Below, in pieces: positions 31,121 through 40,175 of a DNA stretch of 64,000 nucleotides. The stretch lies in assembly GCA_003241685.1 (NCBI GenBank), contig QFPJ01000005.1, positions 50,844 to 114,843 of the forward strand. Reading direction: 5' to 3'. The notes beneath the pieces were generated by a model. The model did not search any database. It saw only the letters and a list, made by a program, of their open reading frames with translations, and was not told where the DNA came from. How positions within the stretch are numbered: position 1 is the first letter of the stretch; each line of letters opens with the position of its first letter. The stretch is from Sphingopyxis macrogoltabida. GTDB taxonomy: Bacteria; Pseudomonadota; Alphaproteobacteria; Sphingomonadales; Sphingomonadaceae. The position numbers and the translations under genes were made by a program.

Positions 31121-33514
31121 CTAGCGCAGCGGGCCGAAAGCGCTGATCGGGCTGCCCGCCGCGCATTTGGCGACATTGGCGCGCAGGCCGGGCAGGAATT
31201 CCTTGTAAAAGCCGAGCAGTTCGCCGCGCTTGTCGAGTTCGGTGAAGTCGCGGTCGGCCTGTATCCAGGATTCGCATGCCAGCGTCCGGTCCTGTGCGTC
31301 GCGTCCGATGATGCCCAGGATGATATGGGAAAAGCCGTGCGCGCTCAGCGAATTGGACGATCGCTTGTCGGCCAGCAGCCGCTTGTGACCCGCGATCACT
31401 TCGCGCTGCATCGCGATCGCCTCGGCGAAGCGCCCCTGGTCGCGCAGCCATTGCGCGCGGGCCTCGCGAATGCCGTTGGACATGGTGACCAGGCCATTGT
31501 CCTGCGTTTCGATCGCCAGCAGCCGGTCGATCGTCGTTTGCGCCAGTTCGATGAAATGGGCGGCATCGGCGTCCCGGCCCAGCTGCGAGGCCGCCGGAAA
31601 ACCGTTATAGCCGGTCCAGGCGAGCATATAGAGGACGATGGGATCGTTGGGCCGCGCGCGTTCCAGCGCGCGGAACCGCTGTTCCGCCGCGCGGAACAGG
31701 GGCAGGCTCTGCGCGATCGTCTTTTCGTCGAACGACAGGGCATAGGCGCGGTAATAATCGGCATAGGCCAGGTCGAGTTCGGCCGCGCGCGATGTCCGCG
31801 CGGCGGCGGGCCATGCGCCGGTTTCCCGCGCCAGATCGCGCGCCAGCGCCGCAACGCGCGGCATGTCGTCGGCCAGGTCCGCCAGTTCCAGCTGGGCCTT
31901 GCGCACGGTGCCGCGCGCCTGCAGCCAGCTGAGGTCGCGTCCGGCCGACGGCGTTTCGTCCAGCGCCGCGATCGCGGCGGCGATCGACCGGTCCGCCGCC
32001 TTGCTGTCATTGTCGCCATGGACCTGGATGACCGCACGATGGGCGGACAGCCGCGCCAGCGCCTGCGACACGGCCGGCGTTCTGTCGCCGATCGCGCGCA
32101 GCAGTTTTTCCGCCGCGTTCAGATTGGCCTTCGCCTGGTCGCGCTCGCCGAAATTGGGTTCGCCCGGCACGCCCTGAATCCGGGCGAGCTTGATGAAGCC
32201 TTCGGCCGCTTCCAGCCGCAGATCGTCGCCGATCTCGGGCGATTGCGCCAGCGCCGACAGATAGGCCTGCGCGCGCGCGACCAGGCTGACCCGCGCCTCC
32301 GTATTGCCCACGACGCGTTCCAGCCGGTCGTTGAGGTCGAAGATCATGTATCGCGCCAGATCGCGCAGTTCGTCGAACCGCTTCGCTTCCGCGGCGCGCG
32401 CGGCTTCGGCAACGGAATAGGCGTGCCAGGTCGCGCCCAGCGCCCCCAGGATCAGCGCCGCGCCGGCCGCGGTCGCCAGAACGGGGGTGCGGTGGCGCCG
32501 GACGAACTTGCGGACGATATAGGCGCGCCCGCCGGCCATGGCCGACACGGGAAATCCGGTGCCCCAGGCGTCGACGTCGGCACGCAGCGCATCGACCGTG
32601 GCATAGCGGTCGGCGGGTTCCCGGGCCGTGGCGCGCGCGACGATCGCCCGCAGTTCGGCGTCGCCGTCCGCCGGCGGCAGGATTTTTTCGAGCAGCCGGC
32701 CCAGCGAATAGATGTCGGCGGCGGTCGTGACCTGCGCGTGGGTCATGCGTTCGGGCGCGGCATAGCCCGGCGTCAGGCTCAGGCTTTTGAGCGACGACCG
32801 GCTGACCGGACCCGATCCGGGCGCCGCGGGATCGCCGTCGGCCGCGCGCGCGATACCGAAATCGATCAGTTTCACCGCGCCCTCGTGCGTCACCAGCACG
32901 TTGGATGCCGTCAGGTCGCGATGGACGATCAGATTCTGGTGCGCGGCGGCGACCGCGGCGCAAATGTCGCCGAAAATCCGTCGCCGGGTGGCGGCCGCCG
33001 CCGCATGCGCGTCGATCCACTGCAACACCGGCAGACCGTCGACATATTCCATGACGATGTAGGGCGATCCGCTTTCGGTTTCCCCGCCGTCGTACAATTG
33101 GGCGATGTTCGGGTGGTTGAGCGCCGCCAGCGTCTGCCGCTCGCGCTGGAAACGTTCGACCAGCGCTTCGGACAACAGCCCGGGCTTGATGATCTTGATC
33201 GCCGCCACATGCCCGAAGTCGCCCGTCTCGCGCTCGCCGCGATACACCGACCCCATGCCGCCGTGACCGATCAGCGACACGATGCGATAGGCGCCGATCC
33301 GTTCCGGGGCGGGCTCTTCATAAAGGGCGTCGGTCGCCGTCCCGGTTTGCAGCATCGAATTGCGGTCGGCGGCGCGGATGGCCTGAACGCGGCTGGCGAG
33401 TTCGGGCCGTCCCTGCGTATGTTCCGCGATCCAGGCGTCGCGTTCGGCCTCTGGTACGTCCAGCAGCTGCTCGAACAGCGCCAGCGCCTCCCGTTCCAGC
33501 CCGGTCTCGGTCAT
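31121..33514 (-). CDS. Membrane Ser/Thr protein kinase with long C-terminal helical-repeat region
   Basis: 797 residues. The kinase domain (about 70-330) has the glycine loop IGHGGMGSVY, the AIK lysine, catalytic loop HRDLTASN (198-205) and DFG ('LIDFGIAR'). The usual HRDLK lysine is threonine, a change that may alter activity. One membrane segment (about 343-365, 'VLATAAGAALILGALGATW') separates it from about 430 residues of alpha-helical repeats probably exposed to the periplasm. The N-terminal 60 residues ('LFEQLLDVPEAERDAWI') are the usual leader of kinases paired with this ECF subgroup. It is transcribed towards the sigma-factor gene with 53 bases between the stops. Confidence 0.9.
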   Translation of the reverse strand: MTETGLEREALALFEQLLDVPEAERDAWIAEHTQGRPELASRVQAIRAADRNSMLQTGTATDALYEEPAPERIGAYRIVSLIGHGGMGSVYRGERETGDFGHVAAIKIIKPGLLSEALVERFQRERQTLAALNHPNIAQLYDGGETESGSPYIVMEYVDGLPVLQWIDAHAAAAATRRRIFGDICAAVAAAHQNLIVHRDLTASNVLVTHEGAVKLIDFGIARAADGDPAAPGSGPVSRSSLKSLSLTPGYAAPERMTHAQVTTAADIYSLGRLLEKILPPADGDAELRAIVARATAREPADRYATVDALRADVDAWGTGFPVSAMAGGRAYIVRKFVRRHRTPVLATAAGAALILGALGATWHAYSVAEAARAAEAKRFDELRDLARYMIFDLNDRLERVVGNTEARVSLVARAQAYLSALAQSPEIGDDLRLEAAEGFIKLARIQGVPGEPNFGERDQAKANLNAAEKLLRAIGDRTPAVSQALARLSAHRAVIQVHGDNDSKAADRSIAAAIAALDETPSAGRDLSWLQARGTVRKAQLELADLADDMPRVAALARDLARETGAWPAAARTSRAAELDLAYADYYRAYALSFDEKTIAQSLPLFRAAEQRFRALERARPNDPIVLYMLAWTGYNGFPAASQLGRDADAAHFIELAQTTIDRLLAIETQDNGLVTMSNGIREARAQWLRDQGRFAEAIAMQREVIAGHKRLLADKRSSNSLSAHGFSHIILGIIGRDAQDRTLACESWIQADRDFTELDKRGELLGFYKEFLPGLRANVAKCAAGSPISAFGPLR

Positions 33515-33819
33515 CGTGCTTGCGCCCTTCGGCCGCGGCCCGGACGCCTCTTCCTCCCGATCATCGCTTCGATCATGTCGCCGTCCCCCCTCGATTGCGC
33601 CCGCATTCGCTCCCGTCGCCGCCGCGATGGCCGATATGCTCCATCTGCCTTAGCGTATAATGGCACGAAAGAAGATCCGGCGATCGGGTTCAACCCGTTA
33701 CATTTCAGGGCAGGGACGATGCCGGACCGCAGCCTTGTCCGGACAGACCCATTCTGCCGGTCGCGACCCTAGATTTATTCGGGTTGCCGACGCGCGCGGC
33801 GATGGGCATCGAAGGGGCG
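33515..33819. promoter_or_regulatory. Divergent intergenic region with TATAAT and a 13-bp palindrome
   Basis: 305 bases between the kinase gene (minus) and the response-regulator gene (plus). A TATAAT hexamer (33656-33661) could be a -10 box for the plus strand, but no good -35 is seen. A perfect palindrome, CGGGTT-C-AACCCG (33685-33697), lies 24 bases further on. CGATGCCGGAC (33717-33727) is shared with two other intergenic regions. Confidence 0.3.
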
Positions 33820-34437
33820 ATGTCCAACGCGCACAAGATATTGGTCGTCGACGACCATCAGATCACGCAGGCCGGACTCCGGCTGCTGTTCGCGGCGCAC
33901 GAGCGGTACAGCATCGTCGGCGCGCTCGACCGCGGCGCGACGGTCAATGCCTTCGTCCAGTCGCAGCCGGTCGACATCGTGATCCTCGACCTTAACATGC
34001 CCGACGTGCGCGGCATCAACGTGCTGGCGGAGATCGTCGGGTCGCGCGACATGACGGTGATCATCCTGACCGGCGAAACCCAATATGGCGAGGTCGATTA
34101 TGCGCTGAAGCTGGGCGCGCGCGGCGTCGTCAGCAAGTCGGACCCGCCGGGAGAGATCATCGCGGCGTGCGACGCGGCGCTGGCGGGCGATGTGTATATC
34201 TCGCCCCACATGGCCGATGCGCTGGGCAAGCATCATCGCCCGCCCGTCACGCTGTCGTCGCGGCAGATGGCGATCCTCCACTATCTGGCGCAGGGTGAGA
34301 GCAACAAGGAAATCGCGTACCGCCTGTCGATCGCGCAACCGACCGTGTCCTTCCACATCGGCGAATTGCGGCGCAAGCTGGAGGTGACGCACAATCGCAA
34401 GATCGTCGAGCGCGCGCAGGAATTGAAACTACTCTGA
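33820..34437 (+). CDS. NarL/FixJ-family response regulator
   Basis: 205 residues from ATG 33820, just after GAAGGGG; starts at 33802 and 33784 are possible but add non-conserved residues. The receiver domain shows the acidic pair 'ILVVDDHQ', phospho-acceptor D57 ('VDIVILDLNMPD'), threonine ('IILTGET') and lysine ('VVSKSD'). The C-terminal LuxR-type helix-turn-helix is 'LSSRQMAILHYLAQGESNKEIAYRLSIAQPTVSFHIGEL'. It should be a DNA-binding regulator activated by phosphorylation. The 3' end overlaps the converging sensor-kinase gene by nine bases, which makes that kinase the obvious partner. Confidence 0.93.
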   Translation: MSNAHKILVVDDHQITQAGLRLLFAAHERYSIVGALDRGATVNAFVQSQPVDIVILDLNMPDVRGINVLAEIVGSRDMTVIILTGETQYGEVDYALKLGARGVVSKSDPPGEIIAACDAALAGDVYISPHMADALGKHHRPPVTLSSRQMAILHYLAQGESNKEIAYRLSIAQPTVSFHIGELRRKLEVTHNRKIVERAQELKLL

Positions 34438-36681
34438 CGCGCCGCCGATCAGCGGATGCCGCGCCACTTCGTCGTGGAGCGGCTTGATCAGCATCATGCC
34501 CACCACCTCGCTCAGCCGGCCGCGCGTCACCGTCGTATCGTCATAGGTGACGGCGGCAATGCGCTCGCGGGGCACCTTTGCCCTGGCCAGCCCTTCGTCG
34601 AAGGCGTCGCGCTGATCGAAGTCGAGCAGCACCCAGCCGGGCAATTGCGCCTGCAGATCGGGCGCCGAACTGGGCGACAGGTCGGCGACAGCCAGCGGCA
34701 GCGTCACGCGCACGGTCGTGCCGCCGGCGTTCGATGCCGCGATCACGACCGAGCCGCCCAGATTGCCGACCAGCCGCCGCGCCGCGCGAAAGCCCGACCC
34801 GCTTCCCTGCACATCCTCGCTTGCGCGCAGCCGCATCGCGGCGTCGTCGTTCAGCGACCGCACCATGTCGGCCGACATGCCGATGCCGGTATCGACGATG
34901 TCGATCACCGCTGCCGCGCCCGCGCGTCGCACCGCGATGCGGGTGCTGCCCGCCTCGGTATATTTGTAGCTGTTGCTGAGCAGGTTCGCGAGCGCGCGCA
35001 TCAACAGCGGCTTGTCCGAAAAGAGGGTGAAATCGCCCTCGACCTCTGCGGTCAGCGACAGCTTCTTGGCGGCAAAGGGCGCCTTGAACATCATCACCAG
35101 CGGTTCGACCAGCGCGCCGCCGCGAAAGGCGCTGATCGCCAGGAAATCGGACTCGCTGCCGGCGATATTGGCGCCCGACATGGTCGTCGAAACGATCTCG
35201 CTCAGATAATTGGCCGAGCTTTGCAGCATGGCCGTCAATTCGCGGTTCGTGTCGCCGTCACCGCCCCGCTTCAGGGCGTCGACGGCGCTGTTCAGCGCCA
35301 GGATCACCTGCTTGCTGTCGTGCCCCGATGCGTGGAGCAGGGCATTCTGGCTGTTGACCGTCGCCAGCGCGAACGCCTTTTCCTCTGCCAGCCGCGCGGC
35401 CCGTTCGCTGATCGCGAGGCGTTCGGTCATCGACCGGGCATAATTGCGGTCCGCCGCCAGCTTGTCGTCCTGGATCTTCTTGAGATTGAGGCCCAGCGCC
35501 AGCGTGACCATGATCGATTCGAACAGGCCCACCGGCCCCGCCAGATGCCAGTTGATCGGCAGCCAGGTGAACAGGCCCATCGAGGCGACGGCGGCGTAGA
35601 CGATGAAGACGGCAAGGCTGGCCCAGCCGACGAACAATGGCCAGAGCTGACGCCCGAGCTGGCGCATCGCCGCATAGCCGACGACGGGCAGCAACAGCGC
35701 GACAAAGATGGTGATGACCCAGGCCGCGGCGTGGAGCAGCCCGACCAGTGCCGGGGGATAGAGCGCGAGCCCGAACTGCAGCGCCATGGTGACGAGCGCC
35801 GACCAGATCAGCACGCGCAGCGCGCGGTCGCTGCGCGGGAACAGCGCGCGGGTGTTGATGAAGTCGCGGCCGAACTGCGCCATGGCGGCGGCGAAACCGC
35901 TTTTGAACATGTCTTCAATCGCCACGCTGACCAGCGGTTTGTCGAACAGGAAGAAGATGGTGAGATAGCCTTCGGCATGAACGGTGTTCACCGCGAAGAA
36001 ATATTGCGCGACCGCCAGCCACAGAAATTCGCGGTGCCCGGTGATCGAGAAGAAAAGAAAGTTCAGGAAGATCAGGATGATGACGCCGAAGATCACGCCC
36101 GAAACCAAGGCGATATTCGCGCGGCGGTCCTTGAAGAAGCTGCCGTAGGTGTCGATCCGGATCGGCATATAGGTCGAATTTTCCGACAGGAAATCGACGA
36201 CGAACAGCTTTTCCTGACCCGCGTTCAGAATCAATTCGGTGCTGAACGCCTGATAGGTTTGCAGATTTTCGCGCGCCGACACCGGGTCGGTGCCGTCGAC
36301 GATCAGGTGGAGCCGGTCGCCCGCGACCTCGTACAGCCGAAAATAAGTGAGCGAACCGCGACCCGTCGTGAAGATCCAGCTTCCCTGGCCGGCGCCGGCG
36401 TTTCGCACGCGCAGGGCCAGCGTGACCTTTTTCCCCGGCGGCCCGAAATGGATCGTCGGTCCGGGGACCCGCGCCATGGGTGCCGCCAGCAACTGGCCGA
36501 CGGGAATGCGCTCGAGCGTGGGAAGGCCGGTGGCATAGCCGATATGCGAGACGATGTCGTCGCCGTCCGAACCAGTGCGCAGCTCGACCGGCCGCAGGTC
36601 GGCCATCGCGTCCTGCGCCGCGGCGGGCACGGCGGCGCCGACGATGAGCGCGAACAGGAGAAGAAGCGACCGGAACAGCAT
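34429..36681 (-). CDS. 7TMR-DISM sensor histidine kinase
   Basis: 750 residues from ATG 36681, which gives a clean signal peptide (MLFRSLLLLFALIVGAAVPAAAQ); a longer open frame to 37371 has no recognisable content. Residues 24-190 form a periplasmic DISM-type beta-sandwich, followed by seven membrane helices (about 195-400), a coiled coil, a phospho-acceptor region with H454 ('ASGHDSKQVI') and a complete HATPase domain: N box 'LANLLSNSYKY' (about 565), G1 'DTGIGMS', G2 'GSGSGFRAARRLVG'. A C-terminal segment of about 70 residues shows a receiver-like 'GWVLLDFDQRDAF' pattern but lacks clear receiver residues. DISM sensors often detect carbohydrates or other small ligands. It converges on the response regulator. 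Confidence 0.9.
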   Translation of the reverse strand: MLFRSLLLLFALIVGAAVPAAAQDAMADLRPVELRTGSDGDDIVSHIGYATGLPTLERIPVGQLLAAPMARVPGPTIHFGPPGKKVTLALRVRNAGAGQGSWIFTTGRGSLTYFRLYEVAGDRLHLIVDGTDPVSARENLQTYQAFSTELILNAGQEKLFVVDFLSENSTYMPIRIDTYGSFFKDRRANIALVSGVIFGVIILIFLNFLFFSITGHREFLWLAVAQYFFAVNTVHAEGYLTIFFLFDKPLVSVAIEDMFKSGFAAAMAQFGRDFINTRALFPRSDRALRVLIWSALVTMALQFGLALYPPALVGLLHAAAWVITIFVALLLPVVGYAAMRQLGRQLWPLFVGWASLAVFIVYAAVASMGLFTWLPINWHLAGPVGLFESIMVTLALGLNLKKIQDDKLAADRNYARSMTERLAISERAARLAEEKAFALATVNSQNALLHASGHDSKQVILALNSAVDALKRGGDGDTNRELTAMLQSSANYLSEIVSTTMSGANIAGSESDFLAISAFRGGALVEPLVMMFKAPFAAKKLSLTAEVEGDFTLFSDKPLLMRALANLLSNSYKYTEAGSTRIAVRRAGAAAVIDIVDTGIGMSADMVRSLNDDAAMRLRASEDVQGSGSGFRAARRLVGNLGGSVVIAASNAGGTTVRVTLPLAVADLSPSSAPDLQAQLPGWVLLDFDQRDAFDEGLARAKVPRERIAAVTYDDTTVTRGRLSEVVGMMLIKPLHDEVARHPLIGGASE

Positions 36682-37071
36682 GAAACCGGCGCTTTCCGAC
36701 GCCGACGGCGTCCTGTCAATTTCGCTCTCGTGCGGCGCTGTCCCCTTTTGCGTCAGTGCCGCCGGCCGGCCGGTTTCACCCCAACAAACATTGGGTAGAT
36801 CGCGGCGGGGCGCTGCTTTAGGCCTCCGGCATCGCATCGGGGGATGGGACAATTGCCGGGAACGCGGCGCCGGGGGCTCCGGACGGCATCGTTCACGGCA
36901 CCGACACGACTGCTCGAATCGCCTCTTATCTAGCGACCCGGTTGGACGCGATTCGCGCGGCGGGGGCCGGGCCGACGGGGGTCGGACCGGCCCCATTCGC
37001 ATGCCGGGATGGACCGGGTGCACCGGCCGCCTGCTTCTGCTAAAGCCCTGCCGCAGACCAAGGAGGCCGTC
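36682..37071. promoter_or_regulatory. Divergent intergenic region upstream of the sensor kinase and osmC-like genes
   Basis: 390 bases without a supportable gene. It contains a GC-rich block with GGCCGGCC, the reverse of an intergenic 10-mer (36825-36834), a strong hairpin (36963-36994) and the ribosome site AAGGAGG (37060-37066) of the osmC-like gene. I see no clear promoter hexamers. Confidence 0.5.
36963..36994. repeat. Strong 14-bp inverted repeat with 4-base loop
   Basis: GGGGCCGGGCCGAC (36963-36976), loop GGGG, then GTCGGACCGGCCCC (36981-36994). The arms pair with one mismatch. There is no T-tract and no transcript is expected to end here from either side, so a 5'-leader structure or a REP-like element is more likely than a terminator. 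Confidence 0.75.
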
Positions 37072-37452
37072 ATGGCACAGGGCACGGCCCGAATCGGCAA
37101 CGATCGTTACCGGACCGAAATCAGCGTCGGCGGCCACGCGATCGTCGCCGACGAGCCGCCCGCGCTGGGCGGCGGCGGGGTGGGGCCGGCGCCCTATGAT
37201 CTGCTCCTCGCCAGTCTGGGCGCCTGCACCGCGATCACGCTGCGCATGTATGCCGATCGCAAGGGCTGGCCGCTCGAATCGGTCGATGTCGCGTTGCGCC
37301 TGCACGGCAAGGAGGAGCGGCGGATCGACCGCGTCCTGACGATCGCCGGACTGGACGCGGAACAGCGGCAAAGACTGGCCGACATCGCCGAACGGACCCC
37401 GGTGACGCTGACGCTCAAATCCGGACTGCCGATCGACACGCGCCTCGCCTAA
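37072..37452 (+). CDS. OsmC-like family protein (lacks second catalytic cysteine)
   Basis: 126 residues; ATG 37072 has a consensus AAGGAGG six bases ahead. The fold markers are 'GPAPYDLLLASLGACTAITLRMYA' and 'LTIAGLDAEQRQRLADIAERTPVTLTL'. Canonical OsmC/Ohr peroxidases use two cysteines; C52 (GACT) is present, but the second site, normally CPV, is T109-P-V. Classical organic-hydroperoxide reduction is therefore doubtful and a related thiol or binding role is possible. The stop overlaps the converging winged-helix/kinase gene by four bases. Confidence 0.9.
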   Translation: MAQGTARIGNDRYRTEISVGGHAIVADEPPALGGGGVGPAPYDLLLASLGACTAITLRMYADRKGWPLESVDVALRLHGKEERRIDRVLTIAGLDAEQRQRLADIAERTPVTLTLKSGLPIDTRLA

Positions 37453-40175
37453 TCGCCGAGTTGCTGGTGAAGCGCGGCAATGCGCCGCTTGGCGGCGTCA
37501 TCGCTTCCCTTGACCAAGATCGGGGCCGCTGAACCGAGCAGCCGCCGGGCGGCCGCCGTGTCGCCGCGGCCCATCGCGCTTTCGGCGCGGGCGAGGTCGA
37601 CGGCCGCGCCGAAGTCGGCATGGCCCAGCAATTGCGCCGCGCCCTTGCTGTCGAGCCCGTCGAGCAGCGCCGCCGCATCGTCGAAACGCCGGTTGGCGAT
37701 CAGGCATTCGGCAACGAAATAACGCATCGCATGGGTCAGCGGATAATCGGCCCCGAAGGCGGCACGCGTTTCGGTCAGCGCCGCGCGCGCGATCCCCGCC
37801 GCCTCGCCGCGCCGGGCGGTCTGGCACAGCGCCGACGCATAGTCGATCTGGCCGACCAGCGCCTGGTGCGATCGGGGGCCGGCCTGCGCGCTCGCGCCGC
37901 GCCACACGCGCTCGGCATCGCGCGCGGCGTCGTCATAGCGCCCCAGCGCGGCCTCGCTTTCGAAGCGGGTCGAATGAAGGGCCAGCGTGAAACGATGATC
38001 GGGGCCGAAGCGCGTCTGCATCGCGATCAACAGCGGGGCGCTTTCGCGGATCACCCGCTCGTGCTGGCCGATCATCGACAGGCTGTTGAGCCAGTGCTGG
38101 CGCGTCACCAGCGTGTCGGGATGGTCCGCGCCCCGGATGCGGGTCGAATCGGCGACGATCGCCCGCGCTATCGGTTCGGCCTCGTCGGCACGGCCGAGCC
38201 GCATCAGCGTCAGCGTGTGCGACGAGCGGGCTTTCAGCAGTTGGCCGGGCGAAACCGCGTCCCCGGCCGCCGTGCCGATGGCGACCGCGCGGCGGAACGC
38301 GCGTTCGGCCAGCTCGATATCGGCCATATAGCCATAGGCACCCTCGGCCTGCGCGAGCGCAAAGCCCAGCGCGCCGCGCTCGCCGCGCTGGTCGATCCGC
38401 GTGCGCTCGGCGGCGAGCAGGCGCCCGGCCTCTTCCAGCCGGTCGGGCTGGCCCGACGTCGATTCCATATGGATGCGGCCCAGCCGGGCGATCGTCGCAT
38501 CGTCGCCGCCCGCCTCGCCCGCCCGCGCGAACAGCGCGTCGGCGCGGGCATATTCGGCGCGCGCCGTGTCGAGGTCGGACCGTTGGTGAAAGGCGCGCGC
38601 GACCGCCAGGTGCAACCGCGCGGCGACGCCGGGCGACCGCGCGAACCGCCGGTCGATCTGCGAACTGGCGCGCTTGATCGCATCGATCACCGTTTCGTCG
38701 GCGCTCGATCTGGCCGGATCGGGGCTGCCCAGCACGTCTTCGGCGATGAAGGCATAGCTGGTTTCGGCCTGTTCGCGGGCGGCGATCGCGTCGTTGCGCT
38801 GGTGCCAGGCATAGAAAGCGGCGGCCGACGTCGCGACGAAGCCGACCGCCAGGCTGGCCATGGCGGCGCGCACCCACGGGCGGCGGGCGGCGCGCCGGTC
38901 CTCGGCGCGCTTCTGTTCGGCGCGTCCGGCCGCACGTTCGGCGTCGCGCGCGGCCTCCGCCCGGCGGGCATCGAGCCGTTCCAGCCGGTCGGCGAGCGCG
39001 CCCGCACTCTCGAAGCGATCGGCCGGGTCGCCCGCCGCGGCGCGGGCGATATCGTCGCGCAGCAGCGGATCGGCGACCCGCGCCTCCCATCCCGGTGCCA
39101 GCGCGGCACCGAAGTCGCCGACCGCGAGCTGATAGAGGATCAGGCCGATCGCATAAATGTCGCTTTTCACCGTCGGCACCGCGTCGCCGCGCAGTTCGGG
39201 CGCGCGGTAGGCGGGGGTCCCCGATCGCGTTTCATCCTGGGCCAGATCGGCGTCGAGCGTCCCCGGATCGGTGATGTGATAGGTGTCGAGCAGCGCGTCG
39301 TCGAGCAGGCGGCCGCTGCCGAAATCGACGAGGCGCACGACGGGCGCGCTGGCGTTCAGGCCGCCCTCGGCCAATATGTTTGCGGGCTTCAGGTCCTTGT
39401 GCAGCACGCCGATGCCGTGCACGGCGGCGACCGCGCGGGCGATTCCGGCCGCCAGCGCGATGCGCCGGTCGAGCGGGATCGCGTCGAGCCCGCCCGCATC
39501 CTCGGCCCAGCCGGGCAGGTCGCGCCCGCCCCAGGCATATTCCAGGAAATAGGGCGACGCGTCGAAATTCCATTCGAACAGCATCGGCAGCGGCGCCGCC
39601 TTGCCAAGTCCCGCGAAGGCCAGCCGCGACAGCGCCGCTTCGCGTTTCAGGCTGCGCAGCCGGTCGGGGGCGTCGGCGAATTTGAAGACCCGGGCCTCGC
39701 CGGTCTTGACCTGCCGCGCGCGCCAGACATCGTCGGCGCCGGTGTCGCCGAGCGGGCGTTCGAGCTGCCACGAGGCGCGCCCCGGTACGGCATCGCCCGG
39801 CGCAAAGGCGAAGCGTGGCGCCAGTGGCGTGTCGATGCTTTCGACCGTCACCGGCGCGGCCAGACGGTATCCAACGCGCGGAATTGTGGTGATGACCGAA
39901 TCCGATGCGCCGCCCAGCGCCTTGCGCAATTTCGAAATCGCGGTCGCCAGCGATCCTTCGACGACGACCAGGCCCGGCCAGACGGCGTCGAGCAATTCGT
40001 CCTTGGTCACGGTTTCGCCCGCGCGCAGCAACAGTTCGTGGAGCAGTTCGAGCGGTTTGGCTTCCAGCGGCACGGGTTTCCCGGCCACCGTCAGCGCCCA
40101 CCCCGCCTCGTCGAAAGCGGCGTTCGCAAAGCGCCATAACCGGCGCCGCCGCCGCGACGAATAAGTCCCCGCCAT
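37449..40175 (-). CDS. PhoB-type winged-helix / Ser-Thr kinase / TPR fusion protein
   Basis: 908 residues. Residues about 10-110 are an OmpR/PhoB-like C-terminal effector domain ('FDEAGWALTVAGKPVPLEAKPLELLHELL ... WP ... ISKLRKAL ... RVGYRL'). Residues about 130-400 are a kinase domain with a weak glycine loop ('PLGDTGADDVW'), an FKF lysine, catalytic HKDLKPAN (HKD at 259-261, K replacing R) and 'LVDFGSGR'. A coiled coil and one membrane helix (about 430-455) follow, then about 440 residues of TPR-like repeats. The layout suggests a membrane one-component regulator like CadC but with a kinase between DNA-binding and sensor parts. An 11-bp-period direct repeat just upstream of its start may be its own binding site. 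Confidence 0.9.
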   Translation of the reverse strand: MAGTYSSRRRRRLWRFANAAFDEAGWALTVAGKPVPLEAKPLELLHELLLRAGETVTKDELLDAVWPGLVVVEGSLATAISKLRKALGGASDSVITTIPRVGYRLAAPVTVESIDTPLAPRFAFAPGDAVPGRASWQLERPLGDTGADDVWRARQVKTGEARVFKFADAPDRLRSLKREAALSRLAFAGLGKAAPLPMLFEWNFDASPYFLEYAWGGRDLPGWAEDAGGLDAIPLDRRIALAAGIARAVAAVHGIGVLHKDLKPANILAEGGLNASAPVVRLVDFGSGRLLDDALLDTYHITDPGTLDADLAQDETRSGTPAYRAPELRGDAVPTVKSDIYAIGLILYQLAVGDFGAALAPGWEARVADPLLRDDIARAAAGDPADRFESAGALADRLERLDARRAEAARDAERAAGRAEQKRAEDRRAARRPWVRAAMASLAVGFVATSAAAFYAWHQRNDAIAAREQAETSYAFIAEDVLGSPDPARSSADETVIDAIKRASSQIDRRFARSPGVAARLHLAVARAFHQRSDLDTARAEYARADALFARAGEAGGDDATIARLGRIHMESTSGQPDRLEEAGRLLAAERTRIDQRGERGALGFALAQAEGAYGYMADIELAERAFRRAVAIGTAAGDAVSPGQLLKARSSHTLTLMRLGRADEAEPIARAIVADSTRIRGADHPDTLVTRQHWLNSLSMIGQHERVIRESAPLLIAMQTRFGPDHRFTLALHSTRFESEAALGRYDDAARDAERVWRGASAQAGPRSHQALVGQIDYASALCQTARRGEAAGIARAALTETRAAFGADYPLTHAMRYFVAECLIANRRFDDAAALLDGLDSKGAAQLLGHADFGAAVDLARAESAMGRGDTAAARRLLGSAAPILVKGSDDAAKRRIAALHQQLGD

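Noticed and set aside
36682..37371. N-terminal extension of the sensor kinase by 230 residues
   Set aside because: The extension has no recognisable content, overlaps the osmC-like gene, and the internal ATG gives a proper signal peptide.
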